From: Cheilinus undulatus
Lineage: Eukaryota > Chordata > Actinopteri > Labriformes > Labridae
Direction of reading: 5' to 3'
Length of the DNA: 64,000 bases
Assembly: GCF_018320785.1 (NCBI RefSeq)
Contig: NC_054876.1
Location: 22,652,212 to 22,716,211, forward strand
This document shows, piece after piece, positions 12,501 to 24,782 of the stretch; the stretch's first letter is position 1; each line of letters opens with the position of its first letter. Both the position numbers and the translations under genes were made by a program. The notes under the pieces are model-generated. The model made no database searches and had not been told where the DNA came from. It worked only from the letters and a program-made list of their open reading frames with translations.

Positions 12501-14323
12501 ATCTGGAGAGACTTATTCAGTTTTTTTGTGTTTTTTTTTTGTTTTTAACTAAAAATGAAAACACAGGTCAGTCATGGTCAGTTTTTCTTGTTTCAATCAC
12601 AAAAATGAAAGAAAAAAACATGAAAAAATTCAATTCATGGTTTTTATTTTAGGTGGAGAGGGGGTTTTCTATAACTGTATGTAGAAATTAACAATTTCAA
12701 ATAATTTAGGCTTCTTATTTGATATGTTTACCTTTCCTGTTGGGTCACATGTTTTCCTGTTCTTAAAGTCTTTCTTTTAACAAGATAACAAAAAACAGAA
12801 TTGGGAGGGAAAAAACAACCTTTTAAAAAAAAAGAATTTGCTCATTTTTGTTCATAAGTAAGGGGTGAGCATGTGACCCAGTGGCCTTGACCTTTGACCT
12901 CCAAAATGTATTCAGTTTATCCCTGAGTTCAAGTGGACATTTGTGCAAAGTTTCAAGAAAATCCCTCAAATATTCTTAAGAAATCGTGTTTAAAAGAATG
13001 GCACAAATGGATAGACAACCCCAAATCCTCCATCCATACCTATCACCAGCATAGAGACATCATGCCTCTCTTGCAAGAGTTAAAAAGGAAAAAAAAAAAG
13101 ATAGGCCCGCCTAGGTGTATGTGGGTCCTCCACCAGTCCATTGCTAATGAAACCTAAGGTACATGTTAGACAATTACAAACCAAAACAACAAAAATACAG
13201 CGAATCATATGAAAAATGGCTAAGCTGAACTAGTAACCAGCAAAAAAATGTTAGAATCATAAAGCCGCTTGCAATAATCAGAAAATCAATACTAATTATT
13301 ATTAGTAATATGAAATACAGTACCAAATACAAAAAAGCTGCTCCAAATACTTATATTTTCAACAATTTAACAAGATTTGTCAACGCCACTGTTTTGTAAG
13401 TGTGATATTTGTTTCAAATGTGTCAGTACTGGAAATAATGCTAATTTTCATCCTGCAAAATGAATCTCTCATCATCTAAACGGGGAGAGAGAGAAACACT
13501 TTTCTTGAACTCCTGAAGATTTGACTTTTACTTCTTTTGGGCACAAAGAGCTCTAGGAAACAGCACATTGTACTAGTCTATAGATGTTAGTATCTCAGAA
13601 AGATGGAAGGCACAGATGACCAAGAAGTAAATGGCTGTAGCTACATATATGTAGGTCTAAAGACAAAAAATGGGGTAATTATTGATTGCAGACAACTATT
13701 GTAATTCATTTCAACAGAAAACTAGCAGAATCACACACTAGCACTGGGGGAGGGGGTAAACAAATGAAAAATAATATAAATGAATGTAATAAAAATTGCA
13801 AATGAAAATATACAGCACTTCAAACATTTAAAAATACAAATGGAAATGTACAGAAGTGTTTAAAAAATACTTGTATTAAAATAAAACAAAAACCCCACAG
13901 ACACAGCAATAGTTTTATTTATATGTATTTAGCCTTTTGTTACTTTATTATAGGAAACAATAATATTTTGAAAAAGATGCAAATATGAATTAAAATAAAT
14001 TCCCATTTTTTTTAAATTGTGTAGAAAAATATCTTAAATCTGATCTCAAATCTAACATTTCAGTTTTTGTTTCTTGTTTGTTTGTTTGTTTTTTTTTGTA
14101 ATCCTTCCATGTTTGTTGAACACACACAACCCTTTCTTTGTCTGATATTCTCACCTCCTATTCTCCTGCTCTTTTACCCTGATCCAGCTCTGAAGATTAC
14201 CCAGAAATCCAGAGGTTGTTCCCTCTGGCTGACATCCAGTACATTCCAGATGCCAGCCACTGGATCCATGCAGATAAACCCTTAGATTTCATCAGCTCCA
14301 TCATCACCTTCCTTCAGTCTTAG
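6067..14323 (+). CDS. abhd11: ABHD11, mitochondrial alpha/beta-hydrolase domain protein
   Basis: Six coding exons join in phase: 6067-6191, 6890-7025, 8673-8846, 11387-11557, 11961-12142 and 14188-14323, giving 307 residues, close to the human protein. The start at 6067 (MSSLCRLIQRGF) opens an Arg-rich, acid-poor leader typical of mitochondrial import. Residues 63-69 (LHGLFGS) form the oxyanion-loop region. GHSMGG puts the nucleophile at Ser132, and ASHWIHADKP gives the catalytic His286. The family acid, an Asp in human RVNLDAL as I recall it, aligns with Glu228 (RVNLEAI). In mammals ABHD11 binds the 2-oxoglutarate dehydrogenase complex and preserves its lipoylation. Intron 2 holds a hAT element and intron 3 a TA microsatellite and a Tc1-like element, neither breaking an exon. 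No frameshift or stop is seen. Confidence 0.96.
7528..8612. mobile_element. hAT non-autonomous element in abhd11 intron 2
   Basis: The left end TAGAGCCCAGCTGATATGG and the complement of the right end, TAGAGCCCAACCAACCGATT, share a short TAGAGCCCA inverted terminus. A perfect 8-bp duplication, GTCTTTTT, lies at 7520-7527 and 8613-8620. The 1085-bp body contains no transposase-like frame. The intact target duplication suggests a fairly recent insertion or slow decay. Confidence 0.88.
8878..9030. repeat. hAT-like repeat fragment in abhd11 intron 3
   Basis: CAGTGTTTCCCCTACCATTA followed by a G/C run resembles a hAT-type end seen in many fish genomes. The matching right end is not found downstream, so the element looks truncated. 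Its distal part (about 8990-9024) repeats the sequence near 5606-5643. Confidence 0.45.
9477..9520. repeat. TA dinucleotide microsatellite
   Basis: An unbroken TA tract of about 22 units directly precedes the left end of the Tc1-like element at 9533. Such tracts offer many TA insertion targets. Confidence 0.95.
9533..11159 (+). mobile_element. decayed Tc1-like DNA transposon in abhd11 intron 3
   Basis: The left end TAGTGCTTAAAAAATGTATT and the complement of the right end, CAGTGCTTAACAAATTTATT, continue together into AGACCACC. TA flanks both sides (9531-9532, 11160-11161). The transposase begins at 9961 (MVKCRELTENERVHVKALHD) and is broken by a frameshift within the first 40 codons. The core resumes across 10224-10490 and 10363-10821 with DDWKKVLWTDKSKFELFG, VKHGGDYIMVWG, QQDKNPKHTS (Lys where the usual motif has Asn) and DWPSQSPDLNPIEQIWD followed by a stop. 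It lies in the sense orientation of abhd11. It is a different family from the elements at 1421 and 18606, judged by its ends. Confidence 0.93.
12840..13075. repeat. dispersed teleost repeat in abhd11 intron 5
   Basis: A passage running from GGCCTTGACCTTTGACCTCC, through CAAGAAAATCCCTCAAATAT, to a GGACGGACAACC-like end (here ATGGATAGACAACCCC) matches in outline a high-copy fish intron repeat I recognise. The boundaries were not resolved, and the frame through it is not a gene. Confidence 0.45.
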
Positions 14324-14390
14324 CTGCATCCTGCCCTACGTCACAAAACTTTTTCCTGTGCTCAGCATCTCTGAGCGGCCTCTCACTGGA

Positions 14391-14396
14391 AATAAA
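14391..14396 (+). terminator. abhd11: candidate abhd11 poly(A) signal
   Basis: AATAAA lies 68 bases past the stop codon and would give a very short 3' UTR. Later AATAAA hexamers (near 14782 and 16133) allow longer forms; transcripts would decide. Confidence 0.5.
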
Positions 14397-16150
14397 AGGG
14401 ACAATTCAGCAGCTTCAGCAACTGCGAGTGGAGTCATTCATGGTGTCAACACTGGACCAAACTCGCCCTTTTACAGCAGTCAGTATTTACCTTGAAACAA
14501 AGTGTGTGTAGCGTAACGAGAACAAGCTTTGTTTTCACTGCCAGACAGATATTGTAATGAGGTTGGCTGATTTCTAGATGTACTTTTATTTATTTTATTT
14601 TAATTCTCAGTCTAACATAAAGGTGGTTACGTATATATGATACTAATCCAAAGAAACTCATTTGCACAGTGCAGATTTATGCTAATATCATTACATTGAG
14701 GTTTTAGGCCAAGTGAAAGCTTGGGTTGGCGGAGTGGACCAGAAGCAGTTCAGATGTTTAAGTTTTGACAGCGCTGGAATGAAATAAATACATTAAAGCT
14801 ATTGACTAAGAGGACGGAGGAATATGCAAAGCAAAAATCAGTTCTTAAATTAAGGTGTTTGGTATTGTGTGCTGGGTCATTCAGGCTCTGTATAGAGGCA
14901 GTTACATGGGCTTTATGTGTACAGATGGTTTGTTGAAGAAAATTAATTCAGTTTTGACAGTGGTGATATATTCAGTATTTTGGTCTAGAACATTGCTCCT
15001 CACATCCCCTTTTCTCTGTATCTGCTGCATTTAAGCAACAAGTCTTTACAGGTCAGAACTCGAGGTCAGAGAGAATGCTAGCTCTCATTTTGCTCAAAAC
15101 GCAGATTGTTCCCTGAATATCTCAGGTTACACTTGGATATGCTAATTGTTATACATGTGTACTATTATTGTCTGTCTGGCTACAAGCCTTAGTAATGGTG
15201 TTGTCTTTGTAGGCGATCAGTGTTTGATCAAAACTGTTTATTATCTGTATCTAACCTATATTTAAAACTAAGGCGCCATATGTGTATGACACAAATATAT
15301 GCTGCAGAAAGTTTTGTTGGTATAGTAACTGTGTTAATACCATTTCTGTTCTCATGGGTTTAAAAGTACAGTCCAGTAGTGAAACTGCCATCCGTATGAA
15401 TAAGCAGGGTGTTGTGAATTTGTATGTGCCTCCTTAGTGTAAGGCTCTTTTTCCAGTTCTGTAAAACTTGATGGAAAAAGTTTTATTCAACAGTTTTAAT
15501 AAGCAGACTGCAGATTGGCAGCTGGGTTGCCAGTTCTGTGTGAATTTTCTGACAAGGGGCTCTAACCAGTATGGGTATATCCCCTCATGGCACTTGACGT
15601 TTACTACAATCAGTATTTCATGTTAGTTTTATGTGAATGCAGAAGTCTAAACGGCTTTGAGTTAAGTTTGGTGAAAATGTCTGTTTTATTCTTTGAAGCT
15701 CCAGTTGGTGGAGAAGAATCATCTCATCCTCCTCAACCTCAGGACAGATTTGTCTTGTTGCACAATATGAATGAGAGGATTATTTACCACTGACATTTGA
15801 ATGCAGGCTCTGCTTCAGCTTCTTTAGTGCTGCAGTGGGCTGAATATTTCAGAACCAATGTCTACAATATAGAAAAGAGAATCTATTAACACTGAAAAGC
15901 TTTTTGAAGACTGTAATCATGTGTTCAGGATTGTATAATGTCAATATGAGCATGCCTTCTCTCTCATCATCAGATATAAAATCTTTAGTGCTATGTATGT
16001 CTGAGTCTGTTTAATATGTTGCCACAATGATGGGACTCATTCTAGATATTGCCATATATACATTTTAAATGTGTGCAAGATGAATATAGAAGTGGATTAT
16101 ATATTGCTGAAAATGTACACACTAAAATTCTAAAATAAAAATGCAAATAT
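14397..16150 (+). other. possible extended abhd11 3' UTR / intergenic
   Basis: There is no reading frame of note and no repeat with clear ends. An AATAAA-like hexamer near 16133 could end a long abhd11 3' UTR, but nothing in the sequence alone proves transcription. Confidence 0.35.
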
Positions 16151-16204
16151 CCTTGAATATTTTGTTTGAATCTTGAAATGTGTAGGTATCGAAGGCCTCT
16201 CACG

Positions 16205-16380
16205 ACCTTTATGGCAGTCCAGAGGTGGAAAAACTACATTTCTATTGTACTCAAGTACACCTACTCTGGTTAAAATTTACAAAAGTAAAAGTTCTGGTCT
16301 ATAAATCTTCTCAATTAAAAGTAAAAAGTATCTATTTTAAAGTTGAAGTACAGAGTAGAGAAAATATAACCTTTCCTTGT
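16205..16380. repeat. dispersed repeat, copy 1 (AGGTGGAAAAA...TACTCAAGTA type)
   Basis: AGGTGGAAAAACTACATTTC followed by ATTGTACTCAAGTACACCTA and AAAGTAAAAGTTCTGGTC. The same pattern recurs in the same orientation at about 16940-17120. This is a common fish repeat type whose class I cannot fix. Confidence 0.6.
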
Positions 16381-16939
16381 GTTAAATATTTTACAATATG
16401 AGAGCGGTGCAGTACCTCCTGAAAATGTGTGGCAACGTGAGTCTCCCCTGGCAAGAACAAAGCAGAGAGTCAAACTCGTTCCAAGGCAATAAAAACTGAT
16501 GAAGAATATGCACTATACATCATTTAGGAGCACCTAAAGTCAAAGACTGTAACTCTAACTCAGTGGATAACTTCACTTATGGTGTGTATATGTCTCACAT
16601 CAAAAACAAGACAAAATGAATGCCAGCAGAGATCACATTAACATCCAAACACAACTAAACACATATAAAAGATATCGAAACATTCTGCAAGGGCATGATG
16701 GGAACTCCACCCACACATCCCCCCAGGTTTGAAACCACAGTGGGCAAGCTTTGATCAGCTGACTTTGTAGAGAGTTGAACTAACACAGCTGGATCAAAAC
16801 TGTCAAATAAAATTAGATTTTGGGGGTTAAAATCAACTCCAGAATGTTTAACCCTGAGTTGTCAACACTCCAGTTTTTGCTGTGCATAACAGATGTTTTT
16901 GGATGTGATGTGGATTCATTCTCACTGTGTGCTACAGTG

Positions 16940-17120
16940 TAGTCAACAGGTGGAAAAAGTACAAGAGTATTGTACTCAAGTAAAAGTGCATTTACTCTGA
17001 TTAAAACCTACGTAAGTAGGAGTAAAAGTACCGATTTTAAAATGTATTAAAAAAAGTGCAAGTACCCAAAAAACTACTTAATTACAATCATTTGATTAAA
17101 TGCAATTAGGTACTTTGCAT
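16940..17120. repeat. dispersed repeat, copy 2, direct orientation
   Basis: CAGGTGGAAAAAGTACAAGA, then TATTGTACTCAAGTAAAAGT and GTAGGAGTAAAAGTACCGAT, parallels copy 1 about 740 bp away. The two may be independent insertions or the remains of one duplicated element. Confidence 0.6.
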
Positions 17121-17176
17121 CCCTGCTGCAGTCTGAATCAGCAAGCATTTTTAGGCAACTTTTGCAATAGAATTAA

Positions 17177-17182
17177 TTTATT
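17177..17182 (-). terminator. candidate poly(A) signal for the coiled-coil gene
   Basis: TTTATT here is AATAAA on the minus strand, about 520 bases past the stop codon at 17703. It is the clearest hexamer I found, but not the only possible one. Confidence 0.35.
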
Positions 17183-17702
17183 AACAGCAAGACACAAATG
17201 TACAGGAAACAAAAGAAAGGTATTCAAGTTCAACAAAATAAAGTGATGTGGCTCGTTCATTATCACAGTTATAATCATGGGTAAGTGATAAGGACAAATA
17301 GCAAACAGAACTCTACAAATACCCCACAGTACATAACACTAAGACTAACAATAATCTGCTTGTAATACGTTTTTTTATGACTGGTAGGTTTTTTCCAAAT
17401 AAAAGCTTGTTAAAAATGCTTAAAATCATGTCTGCTTCTCCCTGAAAAGAAATCAAAAAGGTGTGACTTTGTGAATCTTGTTCATGCAGTGGCTGTAATA
17501 TACATTTATAAACACACACAAAAGTCTGCTCTCTGTGTGCACGTGCTGCAATTGTGACTAAATTAAAAATGCCATTTGGTACAAAATTCTTTAACTCCAA
17601 CCTAGTTACAATAAGCAACAGGCATTTTTAAGTGGAAGGGAACTTTAAATTGTCAGATGGCTTTATGTGTCAAAAAAGCACACTAATTGCGAGACAATTA
17701 TT

Positions 17703-20700
17703 TCAATCAAGTGAAACTACCTCAAAGTCGTCACCTTTGCCACTATCTGAATCTAGCCCAACTGCATCTTGGTCCCCTTGACGGCTACTTTTTCCCCTCC
17801 TCAGCTTGTCCCTCCAGTTGCGTTGGGAAGGAGATGTGCTTGGAGTAGAAGTAGCAGATTTGGAGACAAAGATTTGGTTGGAGTTGGTTGTGGAAGGAGC
17901 AGATACAGCCAAAGGAAAGTTGGAGGGCCGCTGAATGGGCGGTTTGTTATTTCTCCTCAGGATACCCAGTCGGGAGGGCTTCTTCTGAGCCTGCTCTGCT
18001 TGCTGCTGAATTTGCAGCTGCTGGTGAAGCATCAGCTGAACGTCCTCCTGGGTAAAGCAAAAAAAAAGGCTGTCAGAGCACCAGAAATACTGACAGTGAC
18101 AAATCTGTAAACAGGGATGAGTGACAGGAAACATGGCAGAGATGTGATTTCTGGGACTTTTGGGAGAGCAAGGAGAGTAAGGATGTTTAGACCAACTAGA
18201 ATATACAGTAATGTGCAAACATTTCAGGCAGATGTAATCAAATGCTGCTAAACAAGAATGCTTCCAATATGATAAATGTTAGATTCTTCAAGGTACACTG
18301 GCTCACAGCTGTTCTTTGCTCAGTTTAAACTCTCCTTCACAGCTGTTTCAGTTTCAATTAATGATTGCATTTTAACCTACAAATTTAATTGAGGAAGAAT
18401 TCACAGTGACTTGAAGACCAAGAGTGGTCACACCAAATATAGATTTGATTTAGATTTTTCATGTGTTCATTTACTTCTTCTGCTCATGCATTTTGTTGAT
18501 AAAAAATGAACCATTTTAACTATGAATTACTAACTAAACATTTGCACTGTACTGTATATTTTAGCCTTGAATCCAACAATGACCCCTACCCTAATTTGGT
18601 ACATACAGTGCCTATAAAAAGCATTCACCCCCTTGGATGTCTAACCTTTTCGTAGATTTTATAAATCAATCATTGTCATAATTTTGCATTTTTGACAAAA
18701 ATGATTTCTACAAAGTAACATTAATCAAACAAAAATATGTGAGGTAAAATAAGTGACTGCATAAATATCCATCCCCTTTTAAGTGGCTGACCTCATTCAA
18801 CAGAGGTCTAGTCAATTGAAGTCTTACAATTTGTGAAATGAGGATCACCTGAGTGCAGTGATTGTGTCTCAAGTGATTGTAATCTAAAGACACCTGTGTC
18901 TGGAAGGCCATTTCAATGGTTAATCATTATTCCTGGCTACCATTACACCATGCAGACAAAAGAACACTCCAATCAACTCAGTCAGGGAATGGATACAAAA
19001 AAATTCCAAGGCCCTGTACATCCCTTGAAGTTCAGTTAAATCCATTATCAAGAAATGGAAGCAATATGGCACATGTGTAAATCTGCCTAGATCAGGTGTC
19101 CTCCCAAACTGAATGACCATGCAAGAAGGAAAAGAGTGAGCACCTCAGATATGCAAAATTGTTGGCTGGATTCTTCACCAGTCAAAGCTTTATGGGAAGG
19201 TGGAAGAAAACTCATTAAATATTGACTAGAGTTCACCAAAAGGCATGTGTGAGACTCCATGGTCAAGTGGAAGAAAGTTCTTTGTTCTGGTGAGACCAAA
19301 ATGGTGCTTTTTTGCCATCAGACAAAATACTTTATTTGACGGACACCAAACCATTCCCACTGTGAAGCACAGTGGTGCCAGCATCATGCTGTGGGGATGC
19401 TTCTCAGCAGCCGGCCCTGAAAGGCTTGTAAAGGTAGAGGGTAAAATGAATGCAGCAAAATATAGGAAAATCCTGGAGGAAAATCTTTTTCAGTCTGCAA
19501 GAGAACTACGGCTTGGGAGTGGATATATTTTACAGCAAGAAAATGACCTGAAGTAAGCAGCGAAAGCTACAGAGAAATGGTTTAAAGAAAACAAGGTGAA
19601 TGTTCCAGAGTGGCCTAGTCAAAGCCCAGACCTCAATCTGATAAGAGCATTTGTGGCTGGACATAAAAAGTGCTGTTTAAACCCTGTCCCTGTGTAACCT
19701 GACAGCTTGATCAATTTTGCAAAGAAGAATGGAGTAAAATTGCAGTGTCTAGATGTGCAGGCCTGATTGAGACCTATCCACACAGACTCAGTGCTGTGAT
19801 TGCAGCCAAAAAGTGCACCTATAAATACTGACTTGAAGGGCGTGAATATTCATGCAATCACTTATTTTACATTAAATATTTTCGTTTACTTTGTAGAAAT
19901 CTGTTTTTACTTTGAAATTGAAGGGATTTTTGTTATTTCTTGTCAAGAAAGCCAAATTATGTTGACCATGATTGATTTATAAAACTAATAAAAGGGTAAA
20001 ACAGCCAAGGGGGTGAATACTTTTTGTAGGCACTGTATTACCAAGAAGTTAATTTATATGCAGAATGAATATTTTAGCATCCTCTATGCTTCATTAGGGG
20101 AGCTCACATGTTGCAACCTAATTCTCTTTAAGTGTTAGGGAGAAACTGCAGTGGCCATGCAAAAGACAAAAAAGGGCTGTTTGTAATGGCAGTATTTTGT
20201 TTGTCCATGCTGGGCTTTTGTTGTAAAAAAAAAAATTGCTTAAAAAATAATGACAGAAATTTTGTTTTTGGATGACTGTAAACTCTTGACAACAGATCTA
20301 TAAATGATATGCTTGAAGTTTTGGTGTAATTGTTCAGTCTATCTGCACTGTAGTTTCTGTTTAGTCTGCAGAGATCCAGGTGCTCATCAGAACACATAAT
20401 GAATGAGGTCAGGACACTGTTGCAGAACAGCAGCTGGCAGTATCACCCTGAAGCCTGGCTCGTGCAGAATGTAACCCCTGAACATTTTAATTGTATTTGA
20501 GTACTTCACAATGATCATGTGTGATCTTTTAATTAACATTGGGTGTTAATCTTGGCCTACTTTATTGACATACATATTCACATTCCCCACTCTTGGCTTG
20601 CTTAGGCATGCTTTTTGGCTCCGTATTCTCATTTACGTGTCAAACATTTATTTGTTCATAGTCAACGCCCTTTCCTTGGAAATTGCTCCACTTTTTGTTT

Positions 20701-23350
20701 CTGTATTGAAAATTAAACTCGTCTGATTTACCTTCCAGGCCTCGAGCTCCAGTGACATCTCCAAACGTTTCTGTACAGCTTCCAGCACCTGGTTGTTCAG
20801 CAACATCATCTCTGATTTACTCCGCAGCAGCTCTTCCTCCATGGCCTTCTTCCTGCACAGCAGAACAGAAAGAATGACACATAACTCATAATAGAACTTC
20901 ATCTTTAAGCTTCTCTTTTCCTCCATCAATCCTGATTCACTGCTTATTCATAGGTGGTGATTGTGACTGTGTACTTACTTCTCTATGGCCTCATCTCTGT
21001 CCCGTAGAGCCTGCTGCAGAATAGTACTGTCCTCTGATCCTTTTCCGGGGTTGGACTTTGAAAGACCAAAAAAAGAGAAGGGTTAAATTTTCTCCAAACT
21101 CTGGTTATTTTTTAAGTGAAACTCACAATTCTCACTCTTATCTTTTAACACCGATCCTGGCCTATCTTGTTGCAAATACCACAGAGATGCACATCACAGG
21201 TACTGTCATTTGTTCTTGTCTGGTCACATAGCTGTGCTTTGACTCCTGGGCAGAGGTATTCACAATCTTTTTAATGAACGATTGAGAAATGCGTCAGCAG
21301 GAGGACACGGGTGCTTGTCATGTGTGCATAGCTTTCTGAGTAAAAGCCTAAGGGCTTGTTCTATTCTAAGGAGTCCTCCATTCCAATACTTTGTTGACTA
21401 TACAAACTGCATGCTGCATTGCCATCTATATTTAGTCCTTTATGTCTAGGGAACACTTCTAATAATAGGGCAGACTACTTGTACCAAGTAAAAGTTGCCA
21501 GGCAGAAACAATGTCAATTATAACATATTATTTCTTGTGTACATTGTTTTTGCTCCATTTCTTTTCTATTTCAAAGCAAACAATTTTCTGGCAAACATGT
21601 CCAATAAGGGCACTGGTTTGGCTCAGTGGGTAAAGCAGGCACCCATGTGCTGAGGATGTAGTCTCTGGTGCACTGATCACAGGATTGATTCCCAATCTCT
21701 GCACAGGTTTGGTGCAAATCTCCCCCATTTTCTAGCCCCATATTTCCTGTCTCTCTCTGGCCCCCAAAAATAATCTTAAAAAGACATATTCAATAAGCTC
21801 ACCCAAATTAAAGGTTTTAAAGATGTTAATGAGGGATACTAAGCTTTATTCGAATGCAAGTGTAGCCTGTACCTCTTTGGTGTGGCTGATTGCCAGTTTG
21901 CGAGCCACATTTTGCAGCTGGACCAGGGCATGGTCCAACCGGTTCTCCCCATCAGAGGGTTCAGGTAGGCTGGACTCTTGTTCCGTCAGTGGGTGCAGCA
22001 GCCGCAGAACAGACAGAACCTCTTCTGTGACCTATAAGAGGAATCAAAGGGGAATACTTCATACTATTCTTGCATATATGGGAACTTTGTTCTGGTGCCA
22101 TATGTAACTCTTACCCTCTCTCTGTGCTGGCTCCATCCCCGTCCATCTCGGTTCTCCTGCAGTTTGTCCACCTGAGCCTTCAGTTTAATGCTTCTTCTCC
22201 TGGACAGCTCCACCTCTCTGCGCACTTCTTTCAGCTGCAACCAAGAAATATGACAAAAGAGCATTTTAACAATGCATGTCAGCAGTTTTTTTTAAGTGTT
22301 CAGACACAGTAATTGCAGTCCTGCATGCTAAAAGTACAAGCTCATGACATTTTAACAGAATGTAAACAGAAACTGCTAATCTGGATTCCTGGGTGAATTG
22401 TAGACAAGAGATCCAGTCATACCGGATGAGGTGTATTACAAAACATCCAGACAAGGAAATATGAATCTACGGATGTATTCACAACATCAGACTCATACGC
22501 ATAAGCATAACTGATGAAGGGAATTTCATAACACAACATTTTCCTACAACTCAGAGAAAATTGTCCCAAGGAAAGCTTTTCTGCTCACTCACGTCAAACT
22601 TATTAATACTATCCTTAATTACTGTAAATTATATTCTGTCTTTTTCCTACTTGCTTGAATTGTGTGTTCATACATGTTTTGGGTATGCCATAGTGACAGT
22701 TGGGACAGTCTCCTCCCTGTTTAACAGGTCTTGTTGTTTGACAAGCCAGTCTGGAGTAGATTACTACCCAACAATCTCTCTCCCACTTATACAAACAAAA
22801 AAAAAAAGTAAAATCCTACCGTGTCTGAGACTGGTCCCAGTGTCCTGCGCCTGCCAAGTGGCCTTCCACTCCTGATGAGGTCTGGTAAAGTCCCATCTAA
22901 GTAGCTTCTCTGGAGGGAGCTGCTCCCACCCTCACTGGATACAGACTCTGTGGGCTCTCCGGTCTCCTCTGAGGTCAGCTCACCTGGAATGTCCTTCTCC
23001 TCAGTTGGTGAAGTGTTGCTGTCCTTCTCAAGCAGCTCCTCTTCACACATATCTCTCAAATTCAAACCAGTGATTAGGCATGAGTTATTGCAGAGACTCA
23101 CATCGGCACAATCTCCTTCAGAGGCGACATCCTCCTGATCTGCAGCCTCTTCAGGTTCTTGTTCTGCTAAAGTCACAGAGGTTGCTGGTTCTGTTGGCAG
23201 AATCGTAGGTCGGTAATATGTGGGTTGGACCTTTAGAGAACCCCACTGTCTGTCCTCCACTCTGGTCAGGGAGGAGTAAAGCTGATGGCTGGTGGTGATC
23301 CGAGGTCTCAGCTGCTCATTGAGCGCTGAGAAGGATTGAGAGAAGTTCAT
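17703..23350 (-). CDS. coiled-coil protein related to BICD-family-like cargo adaptors
   Basis: Six coding exons on the minus strand join in phase: 23350-22820, 22234-22115, 22031-21873, 21055-20979, 20852-20732 and 18047-17703, giving 450 residues. An in-frame TGA nine codons upstream supports the start MNFSQSF. Residues 1-177, one exon, are acidic and Ser/Thr-rich, probably disordered. Charged helical stretches follow (LKEVRREVELSRRRSIKL; RDEAIEKKKAMEEELL). The segment MMLLNNQVLEAVQKRLEM then LELEAWKEDVQLML resembles the C-terminal coiled coil of BICDL1/BICDL2, which link dynein and kinesin to Rab6/Rab13 vesicles. The tail is basic, then acidic (GDDFEVVSLD). I do not see the N-terminal CC1-box dynein-binding motif. 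A bicdl2-like gene is my best guess; another short coiled-coil family is possible. Tc1-like copies lie in intron 5 and upstream of the 5' end. Confidence 0.7.
18606..20035 (+). mobile_element. decayed Tc1-like DNA transposon, family 2, copy 1
   Basis: The left end CAGTGCCTATAAAAAGCATT and the complement of the right end, CAGTGCCTACAAAAAGTATT, both run on into CACCCCCTTGG, with TA on each side (18604-18605 and 20036-20037). Part of the transposase is open on the plus strand at 19245-19556 (VKHSGASIMLWGCFSAAGPE). The N-terminal part and the last catalytic segment (WPSQSPDLN-like near 19611) are spread over other frames with stops. It sits in intron 5 of the coiled-coil gene, antisense to it. 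Relatives are at 24783-26288 and at the right edge. Confidence 0.92.
21604..21785 (+). mobile_element. tRNA-derived SINE in an intron of the coiled-coil gene
   Basis: TGGCTCAGTGGGTAAAGCAG is an A-box-like tRNA head and GGATTGATTCCC sits where the B box belongs. A pyrimidine-rich unrelated stretch (CCTGTCTCTCTCTGGCCCCC) and a short AAAAATAATCTTAAAAA tail follow. A similar element is at 34087-34260. No target duplication was pinned down. Confidence 0.7.
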
Positions 23351-24782
23351 GATCAGCTCAGGACTGGTCAAAGTAGAACCTCAAAAGTCAGCTGGCGATA
23401 TTGTCGTGCTCTATACAAACATTAAATGAGCAAGAGGAAGACTGGAAGACAAGGAGGAGGCAGCATGAGAATGTCTCCTAACTGGTTTTTCCTGAAACAT
23501 GCGTCTTCACAGCAACACGACATGATGTGATGTGATGTCACAGGAGGTTGTGGCTTCATGTGGCCCGTCTCGGTTTTTTCTTCCTTCTTTCTATTGCTAC
23601 ACAAACATGACGTGTAAACATACCACAGCTGCAGGGGAACAAAGAGAGGAGGGTTTTTGATCCTGTAATGGAGACAGATTATCAAGGCTTGACATATGAT
23701 ACTTGATATAAACCTCTTATTATCATGCAACTCAAGAGAGAGCGTGTTATACAATGAAGGAAAACTGTGTCTTAATAATCTGACTTAAATATTTTCTCTT
23801 TGCTCCTATGAGGTCAAAACCACATTCACCCATTTAGTCACTGATTCATTTATGAAGTCTGACTGCTTTAGGGGAAAACACATTAGTAGTCTTTCTTTGT
23901 GGTTTAGGAAAAAGGGTGTTATTTTTTGTCGCAGAGCTCCACATATGAGCAGAAATGAGTTAGTGATAAACCCTTCTTATTCAAAACATGTTTTTCTTAT
24001 ACAGTGAGGTGAATTAAGTTTCAGACAAGTGTGTGCTAAATTCAAGGCTGTAGCCATGGAACAAAACAACAAATTCACCTGAGTTTACTGCCACTTATGG
24101 TTTGGTTTCACATCTTTCTAAAGGCCTCATACGGTTCAAACAGTCACGTCACGTTTTACTTTGCCATGGAAAGAAAAACGTGTATTCTAATTTCCCCAAC
24201 TTTGCGTGCTAACTGAAAACTTGAGTTATTTTTGCTGGAATAGAGAAATGAGGAAGTTTTTCCACTGTAATGTTGTGTGAGCTTTACAGACATGTATGTT
24301 TCCTTATCAGTGCCTCTCTTGTAGACGCCACTCAACATTTTTTACAGAAAAGTAGGTCACTGTGGGTTAGGACAGGTGGACCCAGTCCAGGCCGTAAAAC
24401 TGTTTATCATCTTTTATTTATGGCCGTCTCCAATAAATTAAATTTTAAATAGGTAATAGATCATCAGAGGACATCTCATCTGTGCCAGTATCTGTAAAGT
24501 GTGCTTACAGTTTCCCTGTGAAGTGTAACAAACATAGTGCAACAAGTAATTTAGTCTCAAATTCCAGCTCCAAGATGACTTTCACCTTTGACTTTTTCCT
24601 TTTGAGAGGTTTGTATGTGGTGAGAGAAGATGTTTATTCTAGTATTAATGTCATTGCTTCAATACTGTTTTTGTCTAAAAGTCAGAGACAAAAGAAAATG
24701 TTGCACACTTCTGCATGAAAACATTACCAAAGAACTGGTTCATGTTCAAAAACAATTCAATCATATTCTTTTGAATATCACA
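23351..24782. other. 5' flank of the coiled-coil gene
   Basis: This should contain the 5' UTR and promoter of the minus-strand gene ending at 23350. No coding exon, TATA box or CpG-rich core stands out. Confidence 0.35.
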
